This document shows, piece after piece, positions 46,701 through 55,237 of a stretch of 61,430 bases of DNA. This stretch comes from Alkalimonas sp. Lineage in GTDB: Bacteria > Pseudomonadota > Gammaproteobacteria > Enterobacterales > Alteromonadaceae. Where the stretch lies: the NCBI RefSeq assembly GCF_020831925.1, contig NZ_JAFIFQ010000018.1:1-61430 (forward strand). The letters run 5' to 3'. The translations under genes were made by a program, and so were the position numbers. The notes below the pieces were generated by a model, which saw only the letters and a list, made by a program, of their open reading frames with translations, was not told the DNA's origin and ran no database searches. Within the stretch, counting starts at the first letter, position 1, and each line of letters opens with the position of its first letter.

Positions 46701-47833
46701 TCACCTAGAAATGGATCAGACATAGTGCCATTGGCTTGCCACCAGACCCCCAAAGCTGCCCGGGTTACCGACAGCGCTGCTGCCGATGCTGTTTGGCACT
46801 GCACCAGGTTGGCATTCAGATAGAGGCACAGTTGATTGCCGCTGCGGGTTAAAGTGGTGTGGTACCAGTTGTTGTTGGTTAATACCGGCTCGGGCGAACC
46901 AAAGGCATAATAAACACCTAACAAACCAGCCCGCAGCACATTATTGTTACGGACATAGAGCTCTAAAACCGTATCTTGGCTGTTGTTAGATGCGGAAAGG
47001 ATTTGCCGGAAGCTATTGCTGGCATCGGCCTTAAACCACAAAGACACACTGAAGTCAGTTAAGCCATTGAGCAACCCAGACGGTAATTCTACCCGACTCA
47101 TACCGGCCGAGCTAAAGTTAGCGCCAGCCACTACCTTCCCATTGGCGGGTGTTAACTGATATCCGGTCGCTGGGTATTGCTGCATCAAATCTTCCACCAC
47201 ACTGTTATTTAGCGTGTTGCATAAATCCAGCGGATACAACGCTCTGGGATCAGGCACTGTGACTGGGCTTGCTGTGCATAAACCAGGTAACTCAAGCTGC
47301 TCAATAGCGGTATCATCCCGGGTGACCACGGTATTGGTACCAACACTAATGCTGCCTGTAGCTGCCAGACCACCGACAATTACATCGTTATTATTAATGT
47401 TGATACTACCAGCAGCATAAATTAAGCCGTTGATCTCAGCCTGATTATTAATGGACACATTGCTACGCACCACTATGGTGAGCTGCTCCGGGTTACCGCT
47501 GGCATTCAATCGCAGAAAATTATTCGTAAAAAGGTTATCATTCACAAAGATGGTAACGCGAGCGCCACTGGCAATGGATAACTGATAAAAGTTATTGGTA
47601 TTTAATGTACCAAAATAATAGCTGCCACTATTTAAAGTGCTACCGCTGGTTGGCCAGGGTGTCGTTTGCCAGGGAACATTAGCAAGGTCAAATGGACTGA
47701 TACCATTAGCCCCCAGATTCGGATTAATGCCACTAGGGCTGGCATACAACTCCTGACAATTTGGTTGTGCCCACAACGAACTGGCAAAGAGCAGACAAAG
47801 AAAAACACAACACGAGTTTAGTAATCGCTGCAT
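43793..47833 (-). CDS. mshQ: MshQ, very large MSHA-associated secreted protein
   Basis: A 1346-residue protein with a signal peptide (NSCCVFLCLLFASSLWAQ). An N-terminal repetitive beta region (VSINNQAEINGLIYAAGSIN) comes first. A LamG-like domain follows (about 205-405; LPSGLLNGLTDFSVSLWFKA, DEVLFFSSALSARQIQTIYN). Next is an L-type lectin-like domain (about 430-675; VVIEFDYFAWSPATGLGADG, GWLGIGLDEWGNFSNPTEGR). The large C-terminal part is the DUF6701 region of MshQ (about 750-1340), which includes QFSKRPYGLCVQTAANCAAG. Carbohydrate-binding folds suggest a pilus-tip or surface adhesin; binding is untested. The 1-base overlap with mshP implies coupling. Confidence 0.9.
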   Translation of the reverse strand: MQRLLNSCCVFLCLLFASSLWAQPNCQELYASPSGINPNLGANGISPFDLANVPWQTTPWPTSGSTLNSGSYYFGTLNTNNFYQLSIASGARVTIFVNDNLFTNNFLRLNASGNPEQLTIVVRSNVSINNQAEINGLIYAAGSININNNDVIVGGLAATGSISVGTNTVVTRDDTAIEQLELPGLCTASPVTVPDPRALYPLDLCNTLNNSVVEDLMQQYPATGYQLTPANGKVVAGANFSSAGMSRVELPSGLLNGLTDFSVSLWFKADASNSFRQILSASNNSQDTVLELYVRNNNVLRAGLLGVYYAFGSPEPVLTNNNWYHTTLTRSGNQLCLYLNANLVQCQTASAAALSVTRAALGVWWQANGTMSDPFLGDLDEVLFFSSALSARQIQTIYNNQNDGRNYDGTVRQSTCLGCFNDNFSGGVLSEDWVTSRSSGSFTPSIVDGRLRLTQAVGNQSTSVTYQRLFPAADNLVVIEFDYFAWSPATGLGADGVAVILSDANVTPQPGSFGGSLGYAQRNNGDPGFAGGWLGIGLDEWGNFSNPTEGRVGGPGFRRNAIAIRGSASNQYRYLAGTAANLSPAIDQRPSPSAAPGHRYRIVIDSRISGQALVSVERDLKTGAGFQSLVSPFNALALPGQGSVPENFFLSFTGSTGGSNNNHELDNVSICALRSLPVGVQIDHFEFDHTGQALTCQPETLTVRACLNADCSQLYTDPVTATLSPQPVPGGEWLGGHVINFSGGSTTVQLRRSTVGAVTVGVTGSVPGTRPLSSTLCRAGSGPKNTASCTLNFANSGFVLEVPDGIANQPETDVRLRAVRQNEPGQACVPAFANVSRTVQFWSDYITPDASARPVSMPLDVNNQTIGLSSAAPSAQTLAFNANGEALLRVNYADAGRVQLNARYQGANVTGDAGLVLQGATQFSKRPYGLCVQTAANCAAGNASCPAFVRAGEAFNVQLSAHAWQSGGSSICDMPVTPNFTLAGISLEHELVAPLAADGAFQGQLQPSAYQHQRSVTATSEVSAILSEVGVFRITARPSPLSYLGMTIPPAISQPVGRITPDHFALLYADIEPGCSGFSYMGQPMRWSMAVQARSLSGQRTHNYFGDFVRIPQSKQLVAEQAANGQDLSARINTAAGDFSWQFGEAVWLEQEVTFLRSSEPDGPYSQLQFGLRFQDGDSIGLDGLDMDPQSASDCVASESCTAVQLAGLQDLRYGRLTLENAFGPEDIPLPLMVRAQYWDGQRFRLSELDQCTAFSASAASVEASAGMPSITVQGPGGLLQNGQNEAQSLWLSPPMVPGFWQWQLSTDAWLQFDWKGDGVEDPSAEAVFGRYRGNPRRIFWREPLP

Positions 47834-48282
47834 TAGAACCCGACCTCCATCTGCACCGTACGGCTGGCACAGAGCTCCGCATTTTGACAAGGCATTGACC
47901 AATCAGACTGACTACGGCACTCGCCACTACTTTGCAACAAGAAAAGTTGCCCCTGGCTGGTGCCGGTATCAAGCGAAACTGAAGCTGAACAGGAAAGTCG
48001 CACACGGCAATTGCTTAGGCCATGGCCAGTCAATATAAATTGCGCAGAGACGGCAGCGCACGATGCAGTCTCTTGCTCCAGGGGGAACAGCTGAGTGGCA
48101 GCCAGCTCCAGTCCGCTTTGTGCAGCCAAAAGCGCACGGGTTCCCAGTACTTCATACACCACCGACTCGCTGCTGCTCAGCAAGATTCGGCTCATGGCCA
48201 GCAAGAGGCCAAAGATCACCACGATGACAAAAATTGCCACCACCAATGCACTGCCTTGGTGTTGCCGAGGATTAGGGTACAT
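47833..48282 (-). CDS. mshP: MSHA minor pilin-like protein MshP
   Basis: A 149-residue protein with an N-terminal hydrophobic helix after HQGSALVVAIFVIVVIFGLL. It resembles the PilX/GspK-type minor pilin family but lacks the usual Glu5. The remainder has multiple cysteines (TASCAAVSAQF, NCRVRLSCSAS, CQNAELCAS) that may form disulphides. MshP is the last minor pilin before mshQ in known MSHA loci. Overlaps: 1 base with mshQ and 11 with mshO. Confidence 0.85.
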   Translation of the reverse strand: MYPNPRQHQGSALVVAIFVIVVIFGLLLAMSRILLSSSESVVYEVLGTRALLAAQSGLELAATQLFPLEQETASCAAVSAQFILTGHGLSNCRVRLSCSASVSLDTGTSQGQLFLLQSSGECRSQSDWSMPCQNAELCASRTVQMEVGF

Positions 48283-49072
48283 TAGGCAGATGCACCTCGT
48301 GATTAAAAAACAAGTCCTCGGTCAGCGTACTACCAAAGTTCAGCACAATATGTACCACGGCATTGCGGCTTAGCACAGGGGCATCGTAGCGAAATACCTG
48401 CCCTGAAGGCAGGGCGGTCGTATTTAATCCCTCAGCCATCAAAACACCTGCCCCCATGGCTGCAGGTTCAGGCTGAGTGGCAGCAAAACCATAATCCGCA
48501 TAGCGCCATAACTGACTGCCCTGCACACAATAACTAACCGGTGTTTCCAGCAGATAAAAACGCCGCTCAGGGGAGTGCTGTGGAAAGCTGTGACTTGCAG
48601 CCAGATGAGCGACGGCTTCTGAGCCGGAAGCATCCGGGGTTATGCCATTTAGTAGCACATTGTATGCCCGCGTTGCATCGTAAATATCCGCTGTTTCACG
48701 CGGGTAAATCACCAAGCGTTCATTGCCCTGCACGCCGGCAAAGCCAGTAGCGCTGGCCAGCGCAAGCTCGGCGGCCGTATCCGGACTCATTGGCGCCTGC
48801 AGATACAAGCCACTTAGCACAAAGGGCGTAAACTCCACACATTGCAAAGCGCCACTTCCTGCGATACGGACGCTGTTAGGCACGGCACTTCGCAACTCAC
48901 GACTAAGCCGCTCAATGGCAAAACGGCTTTGTCCCAATACTTGCTCACGCTCACTGACATCGACATACATCCGGGCTGCAAAGCCTATAAAGCTGGTGAC
49001 TGAAATAGCCAAAATACTCAACAAGACAATGCTGGTAATCAGCTCAATCAGGGTAAAACCGCGGCTGACCAT
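48272..49072 (-). CDS. mshO: MSHA minor pilin-like protein MshO
   Basis: The 266-residue protein carries a type IV prepilin leader, SRGFTLIELITSIVLLSILA, with cleavage after Gly and Glu5 conserved, and a PilW/GspJ-like C-terminal domain (SRFAIERLSRELRSAVPNSV). It is expected at the pilus tip or as an assembly initiator. ATG 49072 shares a base with the mshD stop (TGATG); a GTG one codon earlier is possible. Confidence 0.87.
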   Translation of the reverse strand: MVSRGFTLIELITSIVLLSILAISVTSFIGFAARMYVDVSEREQVLGQSRFAIERLSRELRSAVPNSVRIAGSGALQCVEFTPFVLSGLYLQAPMSPDTAAELALASATGFAGVQGNERLVIYPRETADIYDATRAYNVLLNGITPDASGSEAVAHLAASHSFPQHSPERRFYLLETPVSYCVQGSQLWRYADYGFAATQPEPAAMGAGVLMAEGLNTTALPSGQVFRYDAPVLSRNAVVHIVLNFGSTLTEDLFFNHEVHLPNVP

Positions 49073-49614
49073 CACCAGTTCCCCTTATAAGCACTGAACA
49101 CAATAGCACTGTTGGTGGGGGTGGTAATCACCACGTCAATACGTTTGACTGAGCGATTGGACAGGCCCAGCTCTGAACCAGCATAACGCACCCGGACCTC
49201 AGCCCGATAATTGCGGTAGGCCTCGGCTAGCTCCAGCGCCAGGATATTGGTTAAAATATCGGCACCTTCAACACCAAAGCCATCAAAATCATCCACGTCA
49301 TTAAACCACAACCGGGTTTCCGCACCATCCGGACCAAAGCCAGCCTCTGCGGTGCAGGGCTCAGCCCCAAGGGTTAACTCATCGCAGCGCAGCAAACCAC
49401 CACTGCGATCACTTTGTTCATCAAAAGCGCGGGCCAGAATTTCATTCATCAGGCTATGGCCAAGCTCTGACGCCCGTACCTGATGCCAGGGGTCGGTACT
49501 ACGCACAAACAAAGGCGACAAAACGGCTGTGATAAGCGTCAGCGCTACCGCTAGCACCGTGATGCCAATCACCAGCTCGATCAGGGTCACACCTCGCTGA
49601 CTGCCGTTTAACAT
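49072..49614 (-). CDS. mshD: MSHA minor pilin MshD
   Basis: A 180-residue prepilin with leader QRGVTLIELVIGITVLAVAL. The residue after the cleavage glycine is Val instead of the usual Phe, which prepilin peptidase tolerates in minor pilins. The globular part (FVRSTDPWHQVRASELGHSL to VITTPTNSAIVFSAYKGNW) resembles PilV/GspI-like proteins. It overlaps mshC by 7 bases. Confidence 0.88.
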   Translation of the reverse strand: MLNGSQRGVTLIELVIGITVLAVALTLITAVLSPLFVRSTDPWHQVRASELGHSLMNEILARAFDEQSDRSGGLLRCDELTLGAEPCTAEAGFGPDGAETRLWFNDVDDFDGFGVEGADILTNILALELAEAYRNYRAEVRVRYAGSELGLSNRSVKRIDVVITTPTNSAIVFSAYKGNW

Positions 49615-50066
49615 GACCGGATATACCCCTCACTTTCAAGGCAAATCTGCAGGCTATTACTGCCAGTGATAGTCAGCGTGCAGGCTGGCGTGGCCGCAGC
49701 ACACCCTTGCGGGCGACCCAGAGCATCAAAGCTTAACTGACTAAAATTAGCAGCTAAAGTGACATTGTCTCGGCTGTCGATACAAAGGTGGGTGGCGTCG
49801 TTGCGGCAGTCAGTACTGGTACCAAAGGCTGAGCTGCTCAGTTGCAGAGCGCTGCCCGGACAAAAAGTAGCGTCGGTGCACTGCATCGCCTGGATCTGCA
49901 CCCGGCGTAGTATGGCCAGCGCCTGGTCCCGATAGTGGTATTCAGACGTACCTGCCCCGCTTAAAAAGCGGGGCAGCAAGGTGACACTAAGGATACCAAG
50001 CAGCACCATCACCACAATCAGCTCTACCAGGGTAAAGCCTTTGGGTGACACGTACTGCCTGATCAT
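49608..50066 (-). CDS. mshC: MSHA minor pilin MshC
   Basis: A 152-residue GspH/FimT-like prepilin with leader SPKGFTLVELIVVMVLLGIL and Glu5. The mature domain includes RDQALAILRRVQIQAMQCTD and has paired cysteines (CTDATFCPG; CAAATPACT; a C-terminal Cys). It follows the major pilin gene by 13 bases. In MSHA and type II secretion systems this protein class primes pilus assembly. Confidence 0.88.
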   Translation of the reverse strand: MIRQYVSPKGFTLVELIVVMVLLGILSVTLLPRFLSGAGTSEYHYRDQALAILRRVQIQAMQCTDATFCPGSALQLSSSAFGTSTDCRNDATHLCIDSRDNVTLAANFSQLSFDALGRPQGCAAATPACTLTITGSNSLQICLESEGYIRSC

Positions 50067-50079
50067 ACTGGCTCCTTAA

Positions 50080-50556
50080 CTAGCAACCAGCCGATTGCAC
50101 AACGATGGTGGGTTTCGCCAGGGCAGCAGTAGACTGAGTGTACAGCACCTGACAAGCCTCTGCTACGGTAGCCGTATAAGCGGTTCCATCGGGCGTAATG
50201 GCAACGCTCGCTGGATCGGAAGCGGGGACTGCCGCCACCGTCCAGTCATCGCCATCCAGGTCCAGAATAATGCCCATAACCGCTACGGTCGCGGCTGGGT
50301 AGCCAAAAGCCGTAGCAATCTCACCTGCAGCATCCGTTACAGTGCCAGTCGCGTTATTCTGCACTCCGGCAATAATGGCTTTGCCGTACACCAATGCAGA
50401 GGCTGATTCCAAAGAACCCTTGACTGCATTTAGCGTACTGGCACGCGCATCCCCGGATATATTTAAAAACCGCGGAGCTGCTGTAACGGCCAATATCCCC
50501 AGAATCACGATCACGATGATCAACTCTACCAATGTAAAACCTTGTTGTTTCTGCAT
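50080..50556 (-). CDS. mshA: MSHA major pilin MshA
   Basis: The 158-residue prepilin begins MQKQQGFTLVELIIVIVILG. The leader is six residues, cleaved after Gly, and Glu5 is conserved. The mature pilin has a long N-terminal helix with TAAPRFLNISGDARASTLNA, an alpha-beta loop and a C-terminal disulphide loop bounded by two cysteines (EACQVLYT and the final SAGC). It should polymerise into the MSHA filament. AGAGG precedes the start. The very similar mshB gene lies just upstream. Confidence 0.93.
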   Translation of the reverse strand: MQKQQGFTLVELIIVIVILGILAVTAAPRFLNISGDARASTLNAVKGSLESASALVYGKAIIAGVQNNATGTVTDAAGEIATAFGYPAATVAVMGIILDLDGDDWTVAAVPASDPASVAITPDGTAYTATVAEACQVLYTQSTAALAKPTIVVQSAGC

Positions 50557-50573
50557 GTAAAACCTCTGGGCGA

Positions 50574-51128
50574 TTATGGTTTATTTAAAAAGATACTGAT
50601 TTGTCCCGTGGAAGGGTTGTAACTAAAACCATTGCTGGCACTGATATTTGTTGGGGCGGAACCAAGGCCGGTGGTTTGATGGTAGAAACAGTCAGGTGCT
50701 TCGTAACGAACAAACAGGGTATTAGCTGTGGCGAAGGTAGTGCTGGCTGATGGTGGATTTTGCAAAATCAGATTCAGTGTCTGCAGGCAGCGATCTGCGC
50801 TCATGGCACTGACATTGGTGTTGGTTACTGGTTCACCGGTGGGATAGCCGCGCACAGTGCCTTCGGTATTAATTCCAACCACAGCACCATCAACAGCCAC
50901 AGACGTCACATTTGCGCCAACATTATCAACCGGCCGGCCAGCCACCTCCCACTGAGCCCGAACCAGGCCCACAGCTGAAGCAAAGCCACCGGCAATGCCC
51001 TCAACCGCAGCTTCTTCCGCTTGCTCGGTAATATTTAAAAATCGTGGCAGCGCAGTGGCAGCCAGTAAGCCTAAGATGATAACCACTATCACCAGTTCTA
51101 TCAGGGTAAAACCTGCTTGCTTTTTCAT
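50574..51128 (-). CDS. mshB: MSHA pilin-like protein MshB
   Basis: A 184-residue prepilin with leader MKKQAGFTLIELVIVVIILG and LPRFLNITEQAEEAAVEGI, similar to MshA in the first 50 residues and then diverging. It has two cysteines in the C-terminal half. AGGAG lies upstream of ATG 51128. In Vibrio cholerae mshB heads the structural pilin operon, and a TATACT box here fits that. Confidence 0.9.
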   Translation of the reverse strand: MKKQAGFTLIELVIVVIILGLLAATALPRFLNITEQAEEAAVEGIAGGFASAVGLVRAQWEVAGRPVDNVGANVTSVAVDGAVVGINTEGTVRGYPTGEPVTNTNVSAMSADRCLQTLNLILQNPPSASTTFATANTLFVRYEAPDCFYHQTTGLGSAPTNISASNGFSYNPSTGQISIFLNKP

Positions 51129-51155
51129 CGTCAATCTCCTGAGTTGCTTTGTTTT

Positions 51156-51161
51156 AGTATA
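51156..51161 (-). promoter_or_regulatory. Candidate -10 box of the mshB-mshQ pilin operon
   Basis: On the minus strand TATACT lies 28 bases before the mshB start. No good -35 sequence is visible 17 bases upstream, so activation may be needed. It lies in the 70-base gap after mshG, one of the few gaps in the cluster. Confidence 0.4.
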
Positions 51162-51198
51162 GAGCGACTTGTTAAAATTACACGCTTTTTCGACAGCG

Positions 51199-52422
51199 CT
51201 AATTCCCTCCCCTGTAGGCACTGAGCATATCCCACATTGGGGTGAAAATACCTAACGCCAGGATCAACACCATGATGGCTACTATGGTGATTAGAATTGG
51301 CTCAATCCGTGCAGTCAGGGTTTTTAAATCGTAGGCGACTTCGCGTTCATAAAAGCTGGCGACTTCTGCCAGCATCTCATCCATCTGGCCAGTTTCTTCA
51401 CCTACCGCCACCATCTGCATCACCAGCGGGGTAAACATCTGGCTTTGGGCACTGACCCGGTAGAGGCTTTCACCCCGTTCAATTTTCCGACGCATCTCGC
51501 GAATTTTATCGCCCAGGTAGGCATTATCCACCGCTTCGGCGACCAGGCTAAGGGCAGTAGTCATTGGTACACCAGCTCGCAACATCAAGCCAAAACTGCG
51601 GGCATAACGCCCCAGCGTAGCGCGGTTGATGATATCGCCAACCAAAGGTACCCGCAGCTTGAAATGCCCCCAGCGCACCCGGCCTTTGTCAGTTTCAATG
51701 CTATAGCGCAACAATCCACCAGCGAACAGTAAAGCCAGCAACAACAGCCAGCCGTAATTCTGGAAAAATGAAGATGTTGCTAACAGGACCTGGGTGGACC
51801 AGGGCAGCTCCGCATTAAAACGGGCAAACATTGAGGCAAACTGGGGGATTACCAGTAGATTCAGTATCACCATAGCCACCGCCAATGCTATCAGTACAAA
51901 GGTCGGGTAACGGGTCGCTTGTTTGATTTGTTTCCGGGTTTCCTGCTCTTGCTCCAGGTATTCGGATAACTGTAAAAAAGCCTCATCCAACCGACCGGTA
52001 TTTTCACCCACATGCACAATACTGACCACCAAACGAGTGAACACCTTGGGATGGGCCGACATCGCTACGGATAATGTGCGGCCTTTCTCCAACTCCCCCT
52101 CGAGTTCGAGCAGGATCTGTTGCAGACGAGGAGAGCTGGTACTGTTGGCCAGCCCTTCGATAGCACGAATCATTGGAATACCGGCTTTCATCAGGGCATA
52201 CATCTGCCGACAAAACATGGTCAGTTCGGTCAGGCTGATGCCCCTGCTCCACTGCAGCCAGCGAATCTCCGTAGCCGCTTGCTGCGGTAATGCTTCAATC
52301 GATACAGGGATCAGCTGGCGTTGACGCAACAGATCAGCCACACCACCTTCGGAGCCCGCCTCTATCTGCCCCTGCACAGCTCTACCCTGACTATCGCGGG
52401 CCTGATAACGAAACTCAGCCAT
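51199..52422 (-). CDS. mshG: MSHA inner-membrane platform protein MshG
   Basis: MshG is the PilC/GspF-like platform that couples the ATPase to the pilus. The 407-residue protein has two homologous T2SSF domains (about 70-190 and 270-395; LTMFCRQMYALMKAGIPMIR; YARSFGLMLRAGVPMTTALS) and three membrane helices (about 170-190, 220-240 and 375-395). Its start is 8 bases inside mshE. mshF, often found next, is absent here; mshB follows. Confidence 0.94.
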   Translation of the reverse strand: MAEFRYQARDSQGRAVQGQIEAGSEGGVADLLRQRQLIPVSIEALPQQAATEIRWLQWSRGISLTELTMFCRQMYALMKAGIPMIRAIEGLANSTSSPRLQQILLELEGELEKGRTLSVAMSAHPKVFTRLVVSIVHVGENTGRLDEAFLQLSEYLEQEQETRKQIKQATRYPTFVLIALAVAMVILNLLVIPQFASMFARFNAELPWSTQVLLATSSFFQNYGWLLLLALLFAGGLLRYSIETDKGRVRWGHFKLRVPLVGDIINRATLGRYARSFGLMLRAGVPMTTALSLVAEAVDNAYLGDKIREMRRKIERGESLYRVSAQSQMFTPLVMQMVAVGEETGQMDEMLAEVASFYEREVAYDLKTLTARIEPILITIVAIMVLILALGIFTPMWDMLSAYRGGN

Positions 52423-54148
52423 GCGTACTACCCGCAGAACCAGCCTCGGTATCGAGGTACTCAGAGACCCGGATTACTTCATCCAGGGTGGTGACGCCTT
52501 GCTGGGCATAATCCAGTGCCATTTGGCCCAGACTTCGGAAGTGCTCACTGTGATAAGCCAGCGAGACAAAGCCTTCGTTATCGCCCCGCCTGAGCGCGTC
52601 GGCCAATGGCTTGGTGAGGATCAACAACTCAAAGACGCCAACCCGGCCTTTGAATCCTGTGTGATGACAGGACTGACAGCCCTTGCCATGCCAGTACTGA
52701 GCCAGAGGGTCCGCCTTGCTGTGTCGCAGCCAGTTTTGCTCCAGCTCATCCGGTTGATACGGCTCTTTGCAATTGTCACAAATCCGTCGCACCAACCGCT
52801 GTGCCAAAATAGCCCGTAATGAGCTGGCCACCAGGTAAGGGGCCGCTCCCATGTCCACTAATCGTAATGTACTGGTCACTGCATCATTGGTGTGTAGGGT
52901 AGAGAGCACCAGGTGACCGGTCAAAGCACCGCGCAGTCCCATTTCAGCGGTTTCCTGATCGCGCATTTCCCCGACCATAATAATATCTGGGTCTTGCCGC
53001 AACGTAGTTCTTAGCACTTCACTAAAACCCAGACCAATCTTGTAGTTCACCTGAACCTGATTGATACGGGAAATGCGGTATTCGACCGGATCCTCCACCG
53101 TAATTATTTTACTGCCTTCTTGGTTCAGCTCACTAAGCAAGCCATACAAGGTAGTCGTCTTGCCTGAGCCAGTAGGGCCAGTCACCAAAATCATGCCGTG
53201 TGGGCTTTTTATTAACTGACGCAACTTACGAATAAAGTCAGCCGGCATACCGGTTTGTTCCAGCGACAGTAAACCTGCGGTTTGGTCTAACAATCGCATC
53301 ACTACCGACTCACCGTATTGCACCGGCATGGTAGATAAGCGCACGTCAATCTTATGGCCTTTTACTTGGATCTGAAAACGGCCATCCTGCGGCAGACGTT
53401 TTTCCGAGATATCCAAATTGGCCATCAACTTTAGTCGCAGGACCAATGCCGACGCAATACTGACCTCATTCAGCGTACTTTCCTGCAAGACACCATCCAC
53501 CCGCTGACGGATGCGGATCAGCTTTTCATCCGGTTCAATATGAATATCCGAAGCCCGCACCTGGACCGCATCTTCAAACACCGACTGCAACAACTTGACG
53601 ATGGTAGTATCGGATTCGGTATCCAGATTCAGTGCATTGAAGTCAAACTCGCCGGTTTCGGCATACTCTTCTTTTAATTGCGTTGCAAAGCTCTCAATCT
53701 CTTTGGTGCGGCGATACAGATTGTTAAAAGCCTCCATCAGCTGACTTTCACGCACTACGGCGATCTGAATTTGCCGCGGGGCCAGCATGGGGGCAAGCTG
53801 GTCTAAAATTGAAAGATCGGCCGGGTCGCTCATGCCCAATAAGGCGCGCTGCTCATTGGCTTCCAGTACCAAAGCTCTGGAACGGCGTGCATGCACTTCG
53901 GGCAAGAGCTGCGCTACCTTCGGATCCAATCGCTGCTGACTTAAGTCGAGAAATGGTACGTTTAACTGCTGCGCTAAAAAATGCAGCAGCTCATCTTCCT
54001 GCAGCAGGTTTAGATCGATCAGCGTGGCACCCAACTTGCGGCCGGTCAAACGCTGCTCAGCCAGTGCTTGCTCCAGCTGCTGGTCAGTAATCATCTGTTC
54101 ATGCACCAGCAAATCACCCAGCCGCATTTTTAGTTTAGGTTTAGCCAT
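52415..54148 (-). CDS. mshE: MSHA assembly ATPase MshE
   Basis: MshE powers pilus extension. The 577-residue protein has an N-terminal MshEN domain (about 1-145; RLGDLLVHEQMITDQQLEQA and RKLGATLIDLNLLQEDELLH), the c-di-GMP-binding module first defined in Vibrio MshE. An ATPase core follows with Walker A GPTGSGKTTT, Asp box RTTLRQDPDIIMVGEMRDQE and Walker B-type elements. A tetracysteine zinc site (CDNCKEP and CQSCHHTG) is present, as in GspE. Coupling to c-di-GMP could link it functionally to yfiRNB in this window. Confidence 0.95.
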   Translation of the reverse strand: MAKPKLKMRLGDLLVHEQMITDQQLEQALAEQRLTGRKLGATLIDLNLLQEDELLHFLAQQLNVPFLDLSQQRLDPKVAQLLPEVHARRSRALVLEANEQRALLGMSDPADLSILDQLAPMLAPRQIQIAVVRESQLMEAFNNLYRRTKEIESFATQLKEEYAETGEFDFNALNLDTESDTTIVKLLQSVFEDAVQVRASDIHIEPDEKLIRIRQRVDGVLQESTLNEVSIASALVLRLKLMANLDISEKRLPQDGRFQIQVKGHKIDVRLSTMPVQYGESVVMRLLDQTAGLLSLEQTGMPADFIRKLRQLIKSPHGMILVTGPTGSGKTTTLYGLLSELNQEGSKIITVEDPVEYRISRINQVQVNYKIGLGFSEVLRTTLRQDPDIIMVGEMRDQETAEMGLRGALTGHLVLSTLHTNDAVTSTLRLVDMGAAPYLVASSLRAILAQRLVRRICDNCKEPYQPDELEQNWLRHSKADPLAQYWHGKGCQSCHHTGFKGRVGVFELLILTKPLADALRRGDNEGFVSLAYHSEHFRSLGQMALDYAQQGVTTLDEVIRVSEYLDTEAGSAGSTHG

Positions 54149-54151
54149 CGC

Positions 54152-55237
54152 CTAGTTAAGCTCCTGTAACCGTTGCCGGATATAATCTTTGCTTGCTGGG
54201 GTAAGATCCTCCCCAAGTTGCAAGCTGCGTTGAAACTGTCGGGCTGCTTGTTGCCGTTGCCCCAGAGCATCGGAGCTTATAGCCATCCCTAACCACCAGC
54301 GACCTTGATGTGGCTCCAACTGACCAAGTTGCTCAAAAGCAGTCAAAGCAGACTGATGCTGGCCCAGCTGTTGCCAGGCGGCCGCCCGCATGGCGAGCTC
54401 TGCCGGTCGCAACCCCGTTTCAGGCAGTAGCTCTAGCACTTGCAACACGGGCTGCCACAACTGCTGCCGGGCATAACTGGCCGCCAGCAGTGGAGCCAGC
54501 TGATGAACATCAGCCCCTTGCTCTAACCCTAGTTGCAACCAGTACTGGCTGCCGGCTTCATGCCCGCCCTGCTGCGCCATCCTGGCCAGCGCCACATAGG
54601 CCTCGGATTGCTGCGGTGCCATAACCTGCAGTTGCTGCCAGTACGCGCGGGCTTCTGAAGCGCGGCCCGCCTGCTCTGCTTGCCGGGCTTGCTGACTCAG
54701 ACGTTGTTGCTGCTCAGCTGGACTGAGCGTCACTCGCTCTACTCTTAACTGAGGCGACGCCGGCTCGCTGGCCTCACCGCTGATTATGGCTGCTTGCACC
54801 GGTTTAGAGGGTTCAGACTGGGGCGTTTGTTCTGCCACCACTACCTCGGGCTCCGGATTTATTATCTGTGTTGGCTCTGAAGTCGGCTGTGGCAGTTCTG
54901 TTGCATAGGGTTGAACTGAACGCTGCTCGGTTCCAGACTGTTGCTTCGAATCTGCCTCATTGAGCTGCGCTTTTCCTAACGCTTCCATCGGCAGCTGCTG
55001 TGGAGCGTCTTCAGGTAGCTGAGCCTGCGACAACAAAACAGGGGGCACTGGCTTGCTGCTGATACCGGGCCAAAACCACCATAGTGCCAGAGCAATAACG
55101 ATGACCGCCAGGCCAATCAACAGCCACAGCGGCAGGCGATGCCGTACTGCGACGACCGGTGGCGGTAAGGATTGGGCAGGCTTCACCCCAGCTTTGCGCT
55201 TATCCAGATCCTTGAGCATCTGATTGATCACACTCAT
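54152..55237 (-). CDS. mshN: MSHA biogenesis protein MshN
   Basis: A 361-residue protein with one membrane helix (about 37-57), a proline/glutamine-rich periplasmic linker and C-terminal TPR-like repeats (about 180-355; RASEARAYWQQLQVMAPQQS, HQSALTAFEQLGQLEPHQGR). The N terminus MSVINQMLKDLDKRK is the family signature. The ATG at 55237 overlaps the mshM stop by 4 bases and is preferred over a start four codons earlier. Confidence 0.88.
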   Translation of the reverse strand: MSVINQMLKDLDKRKAGVKPAQSLPPPVVAVRHRLPLWLLIGLAVIVIALALWWFWPGISSKPVPPVLLSQAQLPEDAPQQLPMEALGKAQLNEADSKQQSGTEQRSVQPYATELPQPTSEPTQIINPEPEVVVAEQTPQSEPSKPVQAAIISGEASEPASPQLRVERVTLSPAEQQQRLSQQARQAEQAGRASEARAYWQQLQVMAPQQSEAYVALARMAQQGGHEAGSQYWLQLGLEQGADVHQLAPLLAASYARQQLWQPVLQVLELLPETGLRPAELAMRAAAWQQLGQHQSALTAFEQLGQLEPHQGRWWLGMAISSDALGQRQQAARQFQRSLQLGEDLTPASKDYIRQRLQELN

